From NCBI GenBank assembly GCA_041748075.1, contig JBGTDX010000119.1, forward strand, positions 10,796-74,795: a stretch of DNA of 64,000 bases, written 5' to 3'. The stretch comes from JBGSYJ01 sp041748075. GTDB taxonomy: Bacteria > Acidobacteriota > Thermoanaerobaculia > Gp7-AA8. A program made the position numbers and the translations under genes. The first letter of the stretch is position 1. Every line of letters begins with the position of its first letter. Positions 53,912 to 62,798 of this stretch are shown in pieces. The notes beneath the pieces were generated by a model. That model was not told the DNA's origin. It searched no databases and was given only the letters and a program-made list of their open reading frames with translations.

Positions 53912-54325
53912 TCAGTCCAGAAGGTCCGCCGGAACCTTGCCGCCGTTCTCTGCCAGCTTCTTCATCACTTCCTTGTGGAGCCACATGTTCATCTTTGCGG
54001 AATCGTTCATGTCGCCGGTGTAATTCAGCTCGGTCGCGAGCTCTTTACGGGCCGACAGGCTGCTGTCCATGTCCAGAAGCTTCATCATGTCGACGATCGA
54101 GTGCTTCCAGTCCAGCTTCTGGCTGTTCTCGGAGGCGAGTTTGTCGAGCACTGCCGCGACGTCAACCTCGGAAATGGCTGCGCCTGCCGGAGCTGTAGCT
54201 GTGGCTGCTCCGCCAGTCGATGCACCCGGAACGCCCATTCCAGGCGGCGGAGCCGCGTCGTGCGGACGCTCCGCTTTCGCCGAAGTGCGGAAGATTTTCT
54301 GCATCAGGTTTCCAAACATGCCCAT
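53912..54325 (-). CDS. DUF3597-family protein
   Basis: The 137-residue protein has a linker of Ala, Pro and Gly (about 20-55) and a compact C-terminal domain: VDVAAVLDKLASENSQKLDW, SIVDMMKLLDMDSSLSARKE and LATELNYTGD with NMWLHKEVM. This is the DUF3597 pattern; some homologues carry LysM or BON modules, absent here. The start at 54325 has AAGGAG upstream. Function unknown. Confidence 0.88.
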   Translation of the reverse strand: MGMFGNLMQKIFRTSAKAERPHDAAPPPGMGVPGASTGGAATATAPAGAAISEVDVAAVLDKLASENSQKLDWKHSIVDMMKLLDMDSSLSARKELATELNYTGDMNDSAKMNMWLHKEVMKKLAENGGKVPADLLD

Positions 54326-54433
54326 GGTGATTCTCCTTATGAATTCGTTAATGAGGGGGCTGCTGTCGTACGGGTAGCGCAGCAACATTGGGGCCACTCC
54401 GGCGTGCGTGGCCTCATGCGCTTAGAATGGCGC

Positions 54434-55351
54434 ATGCGCGGCTTCGTAGCGAACACGGACTTCGACTGGTTCGAGAGCCTGCGCGGCGCATCGCCCACCG
54501 AGGCCAACTTCTGGCGCCCCGGGGCGGATACTCCCTTCAAAGCCCTCCGGCCCGGCGAGCCACTATTTTTCAAGCTGAAGATGCCGCGCAACGCGATCGC
54601 AGGTTTCGGGTTCTTTGCGCACTTCTCGTCGCTGCCGATTGCCGTCGCCTGGGATGTTTACGCCAGGGCGAACGGAGCTTCGAGTTTCGGAGATCTGCGG
54701 GAACGGCTCGTCCGCGCACGCGTCGGTGAGGTGAAGGATCCGAGAAAAAATCTCTGGGCCGGCTGCATCCTTCTCAATCAGCCAATCTTTTTCGAAGAGC
54801 CGGACTGGATCGATGCTCCCGCAGACTGGACGCCGACGATCGGCCAGGGGATGACGTACGACCTCTCGCGCGGCGAAGGAAAGCGCATCTGGGCAGAGTG
54901 CCTGTTGCGTGCGCGGAGCGAAGTGATCTTCGATTCTCAGAACATTCCCGGCGGCCGCGGCACCTTCTCGCTCATGGTGCCTCGCTTAGGCGACAGGAGC
55001 TTTCGAATTGCGGTCCTCGATTGCTACGGACGTCGCTGCGCAGTTACGAATGAGGCAACCATCCCTGCGCTCGCAGCGACGCACATCCGCGTCGACGGTG
55101 AGCTCCCGTTTCACTCGGTAAACAACGGCATTCTCCTTCGCGCGGACATTCAGCAGCTGTTCGATGGCGGCTACGTCACAGTGACGCCGGAGCTGAAGTT
55201 TCTCGTCAGCCGGCGCGTGAAGGAAGAGTTCACGAATGGCCGTGAGTATGCGCGGCTGCACGGAGCGTCAATGCGGCTCCCCGGCGATCCGAGGAGCCGG
55301 CCATTGACCGAGGCGTTGTGGTGGCACAACGAAGAGCGGTTCCTGGGATGA
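54434..55351 (+). CDS. HNH endonuclease with N-terminal EVE-like domain (putative modification-dependent nuclease)
   Basis: The 305-residue protein has an N-terminal PUA/EVE-like region (FVANTDFDWFESLRG, FWRPGADTPFKALRPGEPLFF and NAIAGFGFFAHFS). A C-terminal HNH-type nuclease follows: FRIAVLDCYGRRCAVTNEAT, ALAATHIRV and NNGILLRADIQQLFDGGYV, with possible metal/catalytic residues in the THIRV and NNGIL blocks. EVE/YTH-like domains bind modified bases in known type IV restriction systems, so the protein may cut modified (phage) DNA. No partner methylase is present. The start may be 54416 instead; neither has a good ribosome site. Confidence 0.85.
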   Translation: MRGFVANTDFDWFESLRGASPTEANFWRPGADTPFKALRPGEPLFFKLKMPRNAIAGFGFFAHFSSLPIAVAWDVYARANGASSFGDLRERLVRARVGEVKDPRKNLWAGCILLNQPIFFEEPDWIDAPADWTPTIGQGMTYDLSRGEGKRIWAECLLRARSEVIFDSQNIPGGRGTFSLMVPRLGDRSFRIAVLDCYGRRCAVTNEATIPALAATHIRVDGELPFHSVNNGILLRADIQQLFDGGYVTVTPELKFLVSRRVKEEFTNGREYARLHGASMRLPGDPRSRPLTEALWWHNEERFLG

Positions 55352-55356
55352 TCGCA

Positions 55357-55433
55357 GTGGCCGAACATTGCATGTTCGGCCCTCCGTGTGGCAGCAAAGT
55401 AAATCGAGAGCCGAACATGCAGAGTTCGGCCAC
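55357..55433. repeat. Paired-palindrome (BIME-like) element, copy B
   Basis: GTGGCCGAACATTGCATGTT (from 55357) and its inverted partner ending GTTCGGCCAC at 55433 are the same arms as at 6440-6523, with three mismatches between the arms here. The 25-bp spacer is unrelated to copy A. The element starts 5 bp after the HNH nuclease stop and ends 4 bp before the stop of the convergent IPT protein gene. Confidence 0.82.
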
Positions 55434-55437
55434 TCCG

Positions 55438-56820
55438 CTACTCCTGCGTCACCGTCGTGATCTGCTGCGTCGTGTTGTTCGTGATGCTCACGAATGCCCA
55501 CAGGCGCGCGCCAGGATCGGACGGCTGGATCACCAAGCGCACGGCATCGACACCTTCGACGGGAGAGACGAAGTCGCTCAGGATTGCGAAGCCCGGAAGA
55601 TTCGGAATGCAGCCTTCGGGAATGGCACAGACATCCGGGCCGGTGCTGAGACTCATCACCTGGAATGCGAGCATTTCGTTGGCCGGCGAAAACGCCTGGA
55701 CGAATACGCTTTTCGAAGCGCTGTTGCCGAACTCGTCTAACTCGAGATCGTAAATGCGAATCGTGTGTCGGAATCCCGATGTGATCGGAATGTTCAGCAG
55801 ATGGACATCACCCTCGATCAGTTCGCTCTCCCGCACCACTGGTATGTTCGTTCCAGCGCCCTCGGCAGCGCGGGAGACGTCGCGCACGTGCAGTGAGAAA
55901 TGGATGTCGTCCGTCTGGCTTCGAGGCAGCCAGAGAATGAGTCCATTCGGATAGTCAACGCCGTGATGGAACGACTCCCACGACTCGGCCGGGAACGGTG
56001 GGGGACAGGGGCCGATACCCGGCGGACAGGTCATGACCGCGTTGCTGTTCAGCGGCGTGATGGCGATGGCGCTTTCATTGTGAGCCGTCGCTTCAGTGAT
56101 GAACTCGGAATCGAATGCGCCGGGACCGCTGAAGATCAGCGGGACGAGCACGGGCGTGTATGCCGCCGGATCCGGAGTTCCGGGAGCCTGAAAAGTGAAC
56201 GCGGCGGGAAGAATCGCGACCGTGGCACCGGCGAGACCGCGCAATTCGACGTCGACGATTTCCGGTCCATGCGAAGGGGTCGCAGCCACCACGCCTCCGT
56301 CGATCTCGCGAACCGATGTCGCAGGAACGCCGCCGAAAAGCACCTGGGGATCGATACACGGTGGAGCAAACGGGCAGGTTCCGAGCGTACCGAGAATCGT
56401 CACCTCCGTTCCCCCGGTCGTCGGGCCTGCCGTCGGCGTGATGGTGTGATCCGCATCGGCGTCGGTGACGGGGAAGACGAGCGTCCGGAATGGCGATGGA
56501 GGAGCGAAACTGCGCGGGTCGTGGATGAAAACCGTGAGCGTGTAGACGCCGGGTTCCAGCGTGCCGATCGTGACGCGCTCGCTCCACGGTGCGGTCGCAG
56601 GAGGGCAGATGGCGTCCCGCACGTCCAGATTCACGGCGATGCTCTCGCCTTCACGCTCGAGCGTCGGGTTGCGCGGAACGCACAGGTCCCTCCAGACTCC
56701 TCCGATGTGTGCGACGACAGAGTCGTTCGAATCCGGAGCCGGCGGAACGATGCGGAGGAAATCGGCGGAGGCGGGGAAGGAAAGAATCGCGAGGATGAAA
56801 AGATTGATGAGTGATTTCAT
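55438..56820 (-). CDS. Secreted IPT/TIG-like domain protein
   Basis: The 460-residue protein has a signal peptide (MKSLINLFILAILSFPASA). An Ig-like region follows, then an IPT/TIG domain (about 145-235: ITPTAGPTTGGTEVTILG, FGGVPATSV and VELRGLAGA). A beta-rich C-terminal part with DVSRAAEGAGTNIPVVRE and VVR-type blocks resembles the C-terminal modules of the M36 protease at 21876. Probably an extracellular binding or surface protein. AGGAG precedes the start at 56820. Confidence 0.82.
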   Translation of the reverse strand: MKSLINLFILAILSFPASADFLRIVPPAPDSNDSVVAHIGGVWRDLCVPRNPTLEREGESIAVNLDVRDAICPPATAPWSERVTIGTLEPGVYTLTVFIHDPRSFAPPSPFRTLVFPVTDADADHTITPTAGPTTGGTEVTILGTLGTCPFAPPCIDPQVLFGGVPATSVREIDGGVVAATPSHGPEIVDVELRGLAGATVAILPAAFTFQAPGTPDPAAYTPVLVPLIFSGPGAFDSEFITEATAHNESAIAITPLNSNAVMTCPPGIGPCPPPFPAESWESFHHGVDYPNGLILWLPRSQTDDIHFSLHVRDVSRAAEGAGTNIPVVRESELIEGDVHLLNIPITSGFRHTIRIYDLELDEFGNSASKSVFVQAFSPANEMLAFQVMSLSTGPDVCAIPEGCIPNLPGFAILSDFVSPVEGVDAVRLVIQPSDPGARLWAFVSITNNTTQQITTVTQE

Positions 56821-56878
56821 GAAAAACTCCTGAAGCGTTTGATGAGTGATGACCAGCTGGTGTACGTCGCGCCATCCA

Positions 56879-58138
56879 TCATGAATACTCCCACCTCCTC
56901 GCCAGCTGCCGAGCAACGAACAGGAACACTCCGCTCGTCGCCACGAGCATGGAAATCTCGGGCCAGAGCTGCAGGAGAGGCGCCTCGCGCCAGAAAACTT
57001 TGAGAAAACCTTCGAGCGCCCATGAATTGAAAAAGAGCAGACTGAAGCGCAGCACGGATTCCGGCATCAGGAAACGGGGAAACATGCTGCCGCCGACCGC
57101 CGAGATGATGAGGATCAGCAGCGTCGATACCGCGTAAAGCTGCGCCCTGCTGCGGCACGCGGTGGCCAGCAGCAGGCCGAACGCCGATGAGGCCAGGCTC
57201 GTCGCCACGGCGAGTAACAGGAAGCCCGGCAGATGCGAGAACAGCTCGAGCCGGAACGCGATCGCGCCCCAGACGAACATCACGCAAAGCTGTAAGAAAC
57301 CGACCGCGCTGAGGAAGAGCAGCTTCCCGGTCAGCAGCATCGGCATCGACACACGCGTGGACAGAACGCGATCCAGACTGCCTCCCTCCGCTTCATCGAT
57401 CAGCGAACCTCCCGCGCGCGAGGACGACAAGAGAAGAAACATCACGCCGATTGCCGCCGCATAGAATGCGACGACGGGATTCTCCTTCTCGCCGCCTACG
57501 ATGTCGCGCACCGCGACGTTGACGAAGCCTGTCGGCTGGCTCGACGGGGCGCTCTTCTGCAACTCCCGCATCGACTCGATGTTCATCGCGAGCGTCCTCT
57601 CCTGCTCCTCGGTGAGTCCCCCGGTCCAGCCGCGGAACAGCTCGATCCCGGCGGCCATCGACTCTTCCGGCATCGCAGAGCCGAGGACCTTCTGCACCAT
57701 GCCCGTAGCCAAGCCCGCTGCGACCGGATCCGAGCTGTCGGTGAGCAGATGCAGCGTCGGACGACGGCTTTCGGAGAAGTCGAACAGCGCATTGCCGAAA
57801 CCGCGGGGAATGAACAGGGCGACCGGTACATCTCCGCGGCGCACCGCTTCCTGCGCCGAAGCCTCTGTGAACGGCGCCTGCGGCTGACTCGTGCGCGCGA
57901 TCGTGACGACGTCGAGCGCACTTTCCTCGGAAAGGGCAGCGATGAACTTTCGGGACAGCTCGCTTTGATCGAGATCGACGACTGCGATCGGCACCTTGCG
58001 GCTCGCGTTGTCGATCGCGCCTGCGAACACGAGCGCGAAGATCGTGAAGAAGACGATGGGCAGTACGAACGACATCGCCATGGCCGCGCGGTCGCGCTTG
58101 AAGTTCGCCAGTTCCGTTCGGACGATCGCGCCGATCAA
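56879..58138 (-). CDS. ABC-2 type transporter permease
   Basis: The 419-residue protein has one N-terminal membrane helix, a large extracytoplasmic domain (about 45-215) and five C-terminal membrane helices, the layout of NatB/YhiH-like ABC-2 permeases. GGSLIDEAEGGSLDRVLSTR marks the cytoplasmic EGTLE-like turn. I take TTG at 58138 as start because it overlaps the ATPase stop (TTGA) and no ATG fits. With the ATPase it forms an exporter, perhaps for a lipid, drug or peptide. Confidence 0.88.
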   Translation of the reverse strand: MIGAIVRTELANFKRDRAAMAMSFVLPIVFFTIFALVFAGAIDNASRKVPIAVVDLDQSELSRKFIAALSEESALDVVTIARTSQPQAPFTEASAQEAVRRGDVPVALFIPRGFGNALFDFSESRRPTLHLLTDSSDPVAAGLATGMVQKVLGSAMPEESMAAGIELFRGWTGGLTEEQERTLAMNIESMRELQKSAPSSQPTGFVNVAVRDIVGGEKENPVVAFYAAAIGVMFLLLSSSRAGGSLIDEAEGGSLDRVLSTRVSMPMLLTGKLLFLSAVGFLQLCVMFVWGAIAFRLELFSHLPGFLLLAVATSLASSAFGLLLATACRSRAQLYAVSTLLILIISAVGGSMFPRFLMPESVLRFSLLFFNSWALEGFLKVFWREAPLLQLWPEISMLVATSGVFLFVARQLARRWEYS

Positions 58139-59070
58139 TCGCGCAGCTCCCTTCCCGTGAGATCGAGAAAGACCGATTCGAGCGTCGGCGTGCTGACCGA
58201 GACATCCCGCACTTCGACGCCTGCTTCGTCGAGTTTCGCGAAAATGCTGTGAAGATCGTGCCGGACGTCGACCAGGGGAAACGTAAGCACTTTCCCGCGA
58301 ACCGAACCGCCGGCCGCCGTCACGAGATCGACGAGCTCGTGCGGAATCTCGTACGCCAGCTCGATGCTCGCCTCCTTCGACCGGCCCCGGGACGTCTGCA
58401 CTGCCAGCTCGTCGCACGTCCCGGCCGCGATGATCTTTCCGCTGTCGATGATGCAGATCCGGTCGCAGAGCCGCTCGGCCTCCTCCATGTAATGAGTGGT
58501 GTAGATGACCGAAGCATTCTCCCGGCGCATCCCTTCGATCATCTGGTAGATCCGCTCGCGCGACTGCGGATCGACCCCGACCGTAGGCTCGTCGAGCAGA
58601 ACGATCTCCGGCTTGTGAATCACCCCGGTAGCCATGTTGAGCCGGCGCTTCATCCCCCCCGAGAGCGTCCGCGTGACGTCACTGCGGCGCTCGGCAAGAC
58701 CCGACCACTCGAGGACCGATTCGACTGCGCCTTCGATCGCCGCCGGCTCGAGCCCGTGATAACGCGCGAACGTTCTGAGGTTTTCTTCGACGCTCAGTAA
58801 TGGGTAAAGCGCCAGGTCCTGGGGGATCCAGCCGATGTTCCTCCGCGGTCCCGCCGCTCCCGGCGGCGCTTCCCGTCCGTCGATCTCGATCGATCCGCCA
58901 TCGAGTCGTACACGTCCGGCGATCGTGCGGACAAGCGTCGACTTGCCAGCGCCGTTCGGTCCGAGGAGCCCGAGGATCTCCCCGCGGCGAAGCTCGAGCG
59001 ACACACCGTCGAGCGCGATAGTCGACCCGAAGCGCTTGCGGAGGTCCGTGCATCGGAGGATCGCATCCAT
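58135..59070 (-). CDS. ABC transporter ATP-binding protein (DrrA/CcmA-like)
   Basis: The 311-residue ATPase has Walker A GPNGAGKST, signature LSGGMKRRLNMA, Walker B IVLLDEPTVGVD and the switch His in TTHYMEEAERL. A C-terminal extension of ~75 residues (after 235) follows the pattern of DrrA/NatA ATPases and ends ESVFLDLTGRELRD. It is translationally coupled to the permease gene. It lies behind a repeat and BlaI-like region shared with the divergent gene at 59254. Confidence 0.95.
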   Translation of the reverse strand: MDAILRCTDLRKRFGSTIALDGVSLELRRGEILGLLGPNGAGKSTLVRTIAGRVRLDGGSIEIDGREAPPGAAGPRRNIGWIPQDLALYPLLSVEENLRTFARYHGLEPAAIEGAVESVLEWSGLAERRSDVTRTLSGGMKRRLNMATGVIHKPEIVLLDEPTVGVDPQSRERIYQMIEGMRRENASVIYTTHYMEEAERLCDRICIIDSGKIIAAGTCDELAVQTSRGRSKEASIELAYEIPHELVDLVTAAGGSVRGKVLTFPLVDVRHDLHSIFAKLDEAGVEVRDVSVSTPTLESVFLDLTGRELRD

Positions 59071-59106
59071 GCCCGATTAGTGTAGCCCCTCCCGCGCGCC
59101 CGCCCG

Positions 59107-59136
59107 GTTGTGAGTTGTGGGTTGTGAGTTGTGAGT
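59107..59136. repeat. Single GAGTTGT-class heptamer array
   Basis: GTTGTGA, GTTGTGG, GTTGTGA and GTTGTGA follow one another without gaps, in a C-rich flank (GCCCGCCCG before, CACCCCCGCCC after) like those of the elements at 21677 and 27417. No matching inverted arm is seen downstream, so this may be a half-element or deletion remnant. It lies in the gap between the divergent ABC ATPase gene and the repeat-protein gene. Confidence 0.7.
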
Positions 59137-59183
59137 CACCCCCGCCCTGTACGCTGCGCCTGCGCGCGCCGCCGCCCGCAATC

Positions 59184-59225
59184 TACGAAAGGCTTCGTTG
59201 ACATCTACGAAGCGGTTCGTATATA
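59184..59225 (+). promoter_or_regulatory. Promoter overlapped by two TACGAA-N4-TTCGTA dyads (BlaI-like operator)
   Basis: The -35 TTGACA (59198-59203) and -10 TATATA (59220-59225) are 16 bp apart. Dyad 1 (59184-59199) is TACGAA-AGGC-TTCGTT; dyad 2 (59206-59221) is TACGAA-GCGG-TTCGTA, perfect. Their centres are 22 bp apart, two helical turns, so both face the same side. They cover the -35 and the spacer/-10, as expected of a repressor operator. The dyads resemble BlaI/MecI-type operators in layout. The ribosome site AAGGAGA follows close to the start at 59254. Confidence 0.7.
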
Positions 59226-59253
59226 AAGGCCCCGACTCGACAAGGAGACCCCC

Positions 59254-60222
59254 ATGAAACGAGCTCTCTCGGCAATTGCAGCCTTCGCCTCACTCTTCCT
59301 CCTCGCATTTCCCCTGACCGCGCAGACCACCGGAACATGGTCCGCGCACGACCTGCAGGACGACCGGCTCCAGATGAACATCCGCTACGGCACCTCGCAG
59401 CACGGAAACAGCATGCGGATCGCCGAGCTCACCGGCCTGCAGATGGATCAGCTACGGGCCGCGAATGCCCCTGTGAGCTTCACCCTCCAGAGGGAAGCCG
59501 GCACGGTTTTCTTCACCGGAACGTTCCTCGATGGCCAGGGCTCCGGCCATTTCCGCTTCGAGCCGGATCCATCGTATGCACGGCGGCTTGAGGCTGCGGG
59601 CGTCGACGTCCAGGGAACGGATGACAAACCACTAACCGAGTCGAAGCAGCTCTCGATGGCGCTTCTCGATGTCTCGTCGGAGCGCGCGCGCGAGCTACGG
59701 GCGCTCGGCTACTCGCAGATCACGCTCAAGGATCTGATCAGCACGACGATTCACCGCGTAACGCCGGAATACATCCGCTCCATGCGTGCCGCCGGATTCG
59801 AGGATCTCTCGCTGAAGAAACTCGTCTCGTACCGGATTCACCGCGTCACTCCCGAATTCGCGCGGGAGATTCGTGCCGCCGGAATCGAAGCGTCAGCGAA
59901 TGATCTGACCAGCATGAGCATTCATGGGGTCACGGTCGAATGGATCCGCGAGCTGGAGGCGCTCGGCTACAGGGGCCTGAGCGCGAAGAAGCTCACCTCG
60001 ATGCGGATTCACCGGGTCTCGACGGAGTTCATCCGTGAACTGCGGCAGCTCGGCTACGACGATGTGAGCGCGGACGAGCTCGTGTCGATGCGCATCCACA
60101 GGGTCACACCTGAGTACATTCGGGAGCTGCGCAAGGCGGGGTATGGCGACCTGCAGGTGAGGAAGCTGATCTCGATGCGGATTCACGGCGGCGACCTCGT
60201 GAGAACCCGAAGCAGGCCGTAG
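59254..60222 (+). CDS. Secreted protein with ~28-residue HRVTPE repeats
   Basis: The 322-residue protein has a signal peptide ending LTAQ (about 24), a beta-rich region (30-110: TGTWSAHDLQDDRLQMNIRY), then from about 130 six tandem ~28-residue repeats with the consensus (L/M)xSMRIHRVTPEYIRELRxxGY (split in the sequence as SMRIHRVT and PEYIRELRALGY). Such repeats are often seen next to or fused with BlaR1-like M56 proteins. A strong promoter with two operator-like dyads lies upstream. Function unknown. Confidence 0.82.
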   Translation: MKRALSAIAAFASLFLLAFPLTAQTTGTWSAHDLQDDRLQMNIRYGTSQHGNSMRIAELTGLQMDQLRAANAPVSFTLQREAGTVFFTGTFLDGQGSGHFRFEPDPSYARRLEAAGVDVQGTDDKPLTESKQLSMALLDVSSERARELRALGYSQITLKDLISTTIHRVTPEYIRSMRAAGFEDLSLKKLVSYRIHRVTPEFAREIRAAGIEASANDLTSMSIHGVTVEWIRELEALGYRGLSAKKLTSMRIHRVSTEFIRELRQLGYDDVSADELVSMRIHRVTPEYIRELRKAGYGDLQVRKLISMRIHGGDLVRTRSRP

Positions 60223-60254
60223 CCGGTCCGCGATCGTCGGGTATCATCCCGGCC

Positions 60255-60707
60255 ATGGACCGTCCCGAGATATCGGACGCCGAGCGGGCCGCTGCGAAGA
60301 TCACGACCGCGACGAGGATCTTCTACGTCCTCGCGCTGCTGAAGGTCTTTGGCCTGCTCACTGCTCTCCGTCTTTTCGCCCCGGGAGCGGAGGGGCGCGC
60401 CTTTCCGACGCCTGAAGGACTCGATCCCCGCAACGCCGCCATCCTTCTAGTCTTCTGGTACCTGGCGGGCGCGGTTCTCTGCATCGTCCTCGCGCGGGGC
60501 GTCGAGGCCCGCCGCATCTGGGCCCGTAACCTCGGGCTCCTCTACGGCGGCTTCCACATCGCCGGCCTTCTTTTTGTCGGCCGCGCAGGCGTCCCGGCCA
60601 TCGTCAACGGCCTCCTCGGCGTCATCATCACAGTCACCCTCCTCCTCGCCGCCGGCCTCGGAGCGTTCGATCGGGGACCGACGGGTTCTGAGGGCGTTTC
60701 AGGATGA
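60255..60707 (+). CDS. Small four-helix membrane protein of unknown function
   Basis: The 150-residue protein has four hydrophobic segments (about 23-41, 63-80, 93-108 and 112-133) and polar ends. I do not recognise a family. It lies 32 bp after the repeat-protein gene and 61 bp before lepB on the same strand, and may be co-transcribed with either. Confidence 0.65.
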   Translation: MDRPEISDAERAAAKITTATRIFYVLALLKVFGLLTALRLFAPGAEGRAFPTPEGLDPRNAAILLVFWYLAGAVLCIVLARGVEARRIWARNLGLLYGGFHIAGLLFVGRAGVPAIVNGLLGVIITVTLLLAAGLGAFDRGPTGSEGVSG

Positions 60708-60768
60708 GACGCGCCATGGAAGTAGTTCGGGGCTCCTGCGGTTAAGGCATCCGAGTACGAAAGGTCCG

Positions 60769-61479
60769 ATGGCCGACAAAAAAGCGAAACCGAAAGAGAA
60801 ATGGACCACCTCGCTCTGGCGGGAGTGGGTCAAACCGCTCGTCCTCGTCATCGCGATCATGGCCCCGCTCCGTTCCGCGGTTGCCGACTGGAACGACGTG
60901 CCTACGGGATCGATGAAGCCTACGATCCTCGAGGGCGATCGCGTGGTCGTGAACAAACTCGCGTACGATCTGAAGATTCCGTTCACGACGAGACATCTCG
61001 CGCAGTGGGACGATCCCATGCGCGGGGACATCGTCGTCTTCTGGTCACCGGCGGACGGCAAGCGGCTCGTCAAGCGCGTCGTCGCAGTCCCGGGAGATAC
61101 CGTGGAGCTGCGGGAGAACGTCGTCTTCATCAATGGCGTCGCCGCCGAATACGGCCCGCTGTCCGAGGAAGTCATTCAGGACATGCAGGCATTCGACCGG
61201 ATGGGCTCGGAGTTCGCGGTCGAAACCATCGGAACCCGCTCCCATGCGGTGATGGCGCGCACCAATGCGCCGTCGATGCGTTCATTCGGCCCCGTAACCG
61301 TGCCGTCCGCCAACTATTTCGTCATGGGCGACAACCGCGATGAGAGCTACGACAGCCGATGGATCGGCTTCATCGAGCGTCGCCGGATCGTGGGAGAAGC
61401 CATCGCCGTGGCGTTCTCACTCGATCGGGAACGCTACTTCCGTCCCCGGCTGTCCCGCTTCTTCGAGGGCCTGGAGTAG
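60769..61479 (+). CDS. lepB: Signal peptidase I
   Basis: LepB removes signal peptides from secreted proteins at the outer face of the inner membrane. The 236-residue protein has one membrane segment (about 21-37), VPTGSMKPTI with nucleophile Ser48, KRVVAVPGD with general base Lys102, and the family box GDNRDESYDSR. The start at 60769 is chosen by the KKAKPKEKW opening; the open frame extends upstream without domain support. Confidence 0.95.
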   Translation: MADKKAKPKEKWTTSLWREWVKPLVLVIAIMAPLRSAVADWNDVPTGSMKPTILEGDRVVVNKLAYDLKIPFTTRHLAQWDDPMRGDIVVFWSPADGKRLVKRVVAVPGDTVELRENVVFINGVAAEYGPLSEEVIQDMQAFDRMGSEFAVETIGTRSHAVMARTNAPSMRSFGPVTVPSANYFVMGDNRDESYDSRWIGFIERRRIVGEAIAVAFSLDRERYFRPRLSRFFEGLE

Positions 61480-61663
61480 GGCTGTGTCATCCTGAGCGGC
61501 AGACCCGGCCCCATTCTTGAATTCCATCTTCGCCTGCGGGGAAGCAATCCCTGGGCAGACTCGTTGTAGAATGACCAACCTTTACCTCCGGACGGAATTC
61601 AACCGGCCGGAGTCTCAAACGGAAAGAATTACCGGCGCCGCCGAGGCGCGACAGGGGTGACTT

Positions 61664-62788
61664 ATCAGCAACGATCAGACAGTCGTAAAGCGCGAGAAAG
61701 ACTGGGTCAACATCATCTTTCTCACGGCCACACCCCTGATCGCGACCATCGGAACCGCCTGGTACACATGGCACAACGGGATCGAGCTCTGGATGCCGAT
61801 CCTCGCCCTCGTCATGTATCTCCTGGTCGGAATCTCGATCACCGCCGGCTATCACCGCTTCTTCTCCCACAAGAGCTACGAAGCGTCGCGTCCGCTGCAG
61901 GCATTCTTCGCCTTCTTCGGCGCCTTCGCCGCCCAGAACTCCATCCTCTGGTGGTCCTCCGCTCACCGCATCCATCACAAGCATGTCGATGACGACTGGG
62001 ATCCGTACAACATCCGCCGCGGCTTCTGGTGGGCGCACATCGTCTGGATCTTCAACAAGAACCCGAACAAGCCGACCTTCGACAACTCACCCGACCTGCT
62101 GAAGAACCCGATCGTCATGTGGCAGAACCGCTGGCACAAGCACATCCTCATCATTGCCGGCTTCGGCATTCCGGCACTCATCGGCGCCGCGTTCGGCGAT
62201 TGGGTCGCCGGCCTTCTGTGGGGCGGATTCGTCCGTCTCGCGGTGATTCATCACACGACGTTCTTCGTGAACTCGCTGGCCCACTTCTGGGGAGAGCGAA
62301 CGTTCGCCGAGGAAGTTTCGGCTCGCGACAACTGGGCGGTTGCGCTCGTGACGATGGGTGAGGGCTACCACTCTTTCCATCACCGCTTTCCTGCCGACTT
62401 CCGTAACGGCATCCGCTGGTTTCACTGGGATCCGGCCAAGTGGTTCATCGCGGCGATGAAAGCGCTCGGTCTCGCGGGCGATCTTCGCACGACTCCCGCG
62501 CCGATGATCGAGCAGGCCCGGATGATGGCAGCCGTCAAGCGAGTGGAAGCGCGGATCGAAACAGCCCCTTCGCATTACGGCGACGAGATCCGGCTGCGCA
62601 TCGCGAATGCGCGCGACGCGCTCGAGCAGTCCTTCGCACTCTGGAGACAGCACGCCGAAGAGCGGAGAGACGGGCTGAGCACCGCGTGGAGAGCGACGCG
62701 CAAGCGGTCGAAGCTCCGCCTCAAGGAAGCGCGACGCGACTGGCGCGCCGCGATGCGCATGGCTGCGAAGCTTCCGGAAACTGCCTGA
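61664..62788 (+). CDS. Fatty acid desaturase with probable non-canonical ATC start
   Basis: This acyl-CoA or acyl-lipid delta-9-type desaturase has the three His boxes HRFFSH, HRIHH and HSFHH, and introduces a double bond using a di-iron centre in the membrane. The first ATG in frame (61793) would remove a membrane segment (VNIIFLTATPLIATIGTAWY) that belongs to the fold. Upstream the frame is open to a TGA at 61658, and no ATG, GTG or TTG occurs before it. An ATC at 61664 is preceded by AGGGGTGA and would give SNDQTVVKREKDWVNIIF after the initiator. A long C-terminal helical tail (about 285-374) is extra. Confidence 0.8.
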   Translation: MSNDQTVVKREKDWVNIIFLTATPLIATIGTAWYTWHNGIELWMPILALVMYLLVGISITAGYHRFFSHKSYEASRPLQAFFAFFGAFAAQNSILWWSSAHRIHHKHVDDDWDPYNIRRGFWWAHIVWIFNKNPNKPTFDNSPDLLKNPIVMWQNRWHKHILIIAGFGIPALIGAAFGDWVAGLLWGGFVRLAVIHHTTFFVNSLAHFWGERTFAEEVSARDNWAVALVTMGEGYHSFHHRFPADFRNGIRWFHWDPAKWFIAAMKALGLAGDLRTTPAPMIEQARMMAAVKRVEARIETAPSHYGDEIRLRIANARDALEQSFALWRQHAEERRDGLSTAWRATRKRSKLRLKEARRDWRAAMRMAAKLPETA

Positions 62789-62798
62789 TCGCTGACTC

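Noticed and set aside
61657..61992. GTG-started frame ahead of the desaturase
   Set aside because: It is in a different frame from the desaturase and encodes no recognisable domain, while the desaturase frame is open and family-like there.
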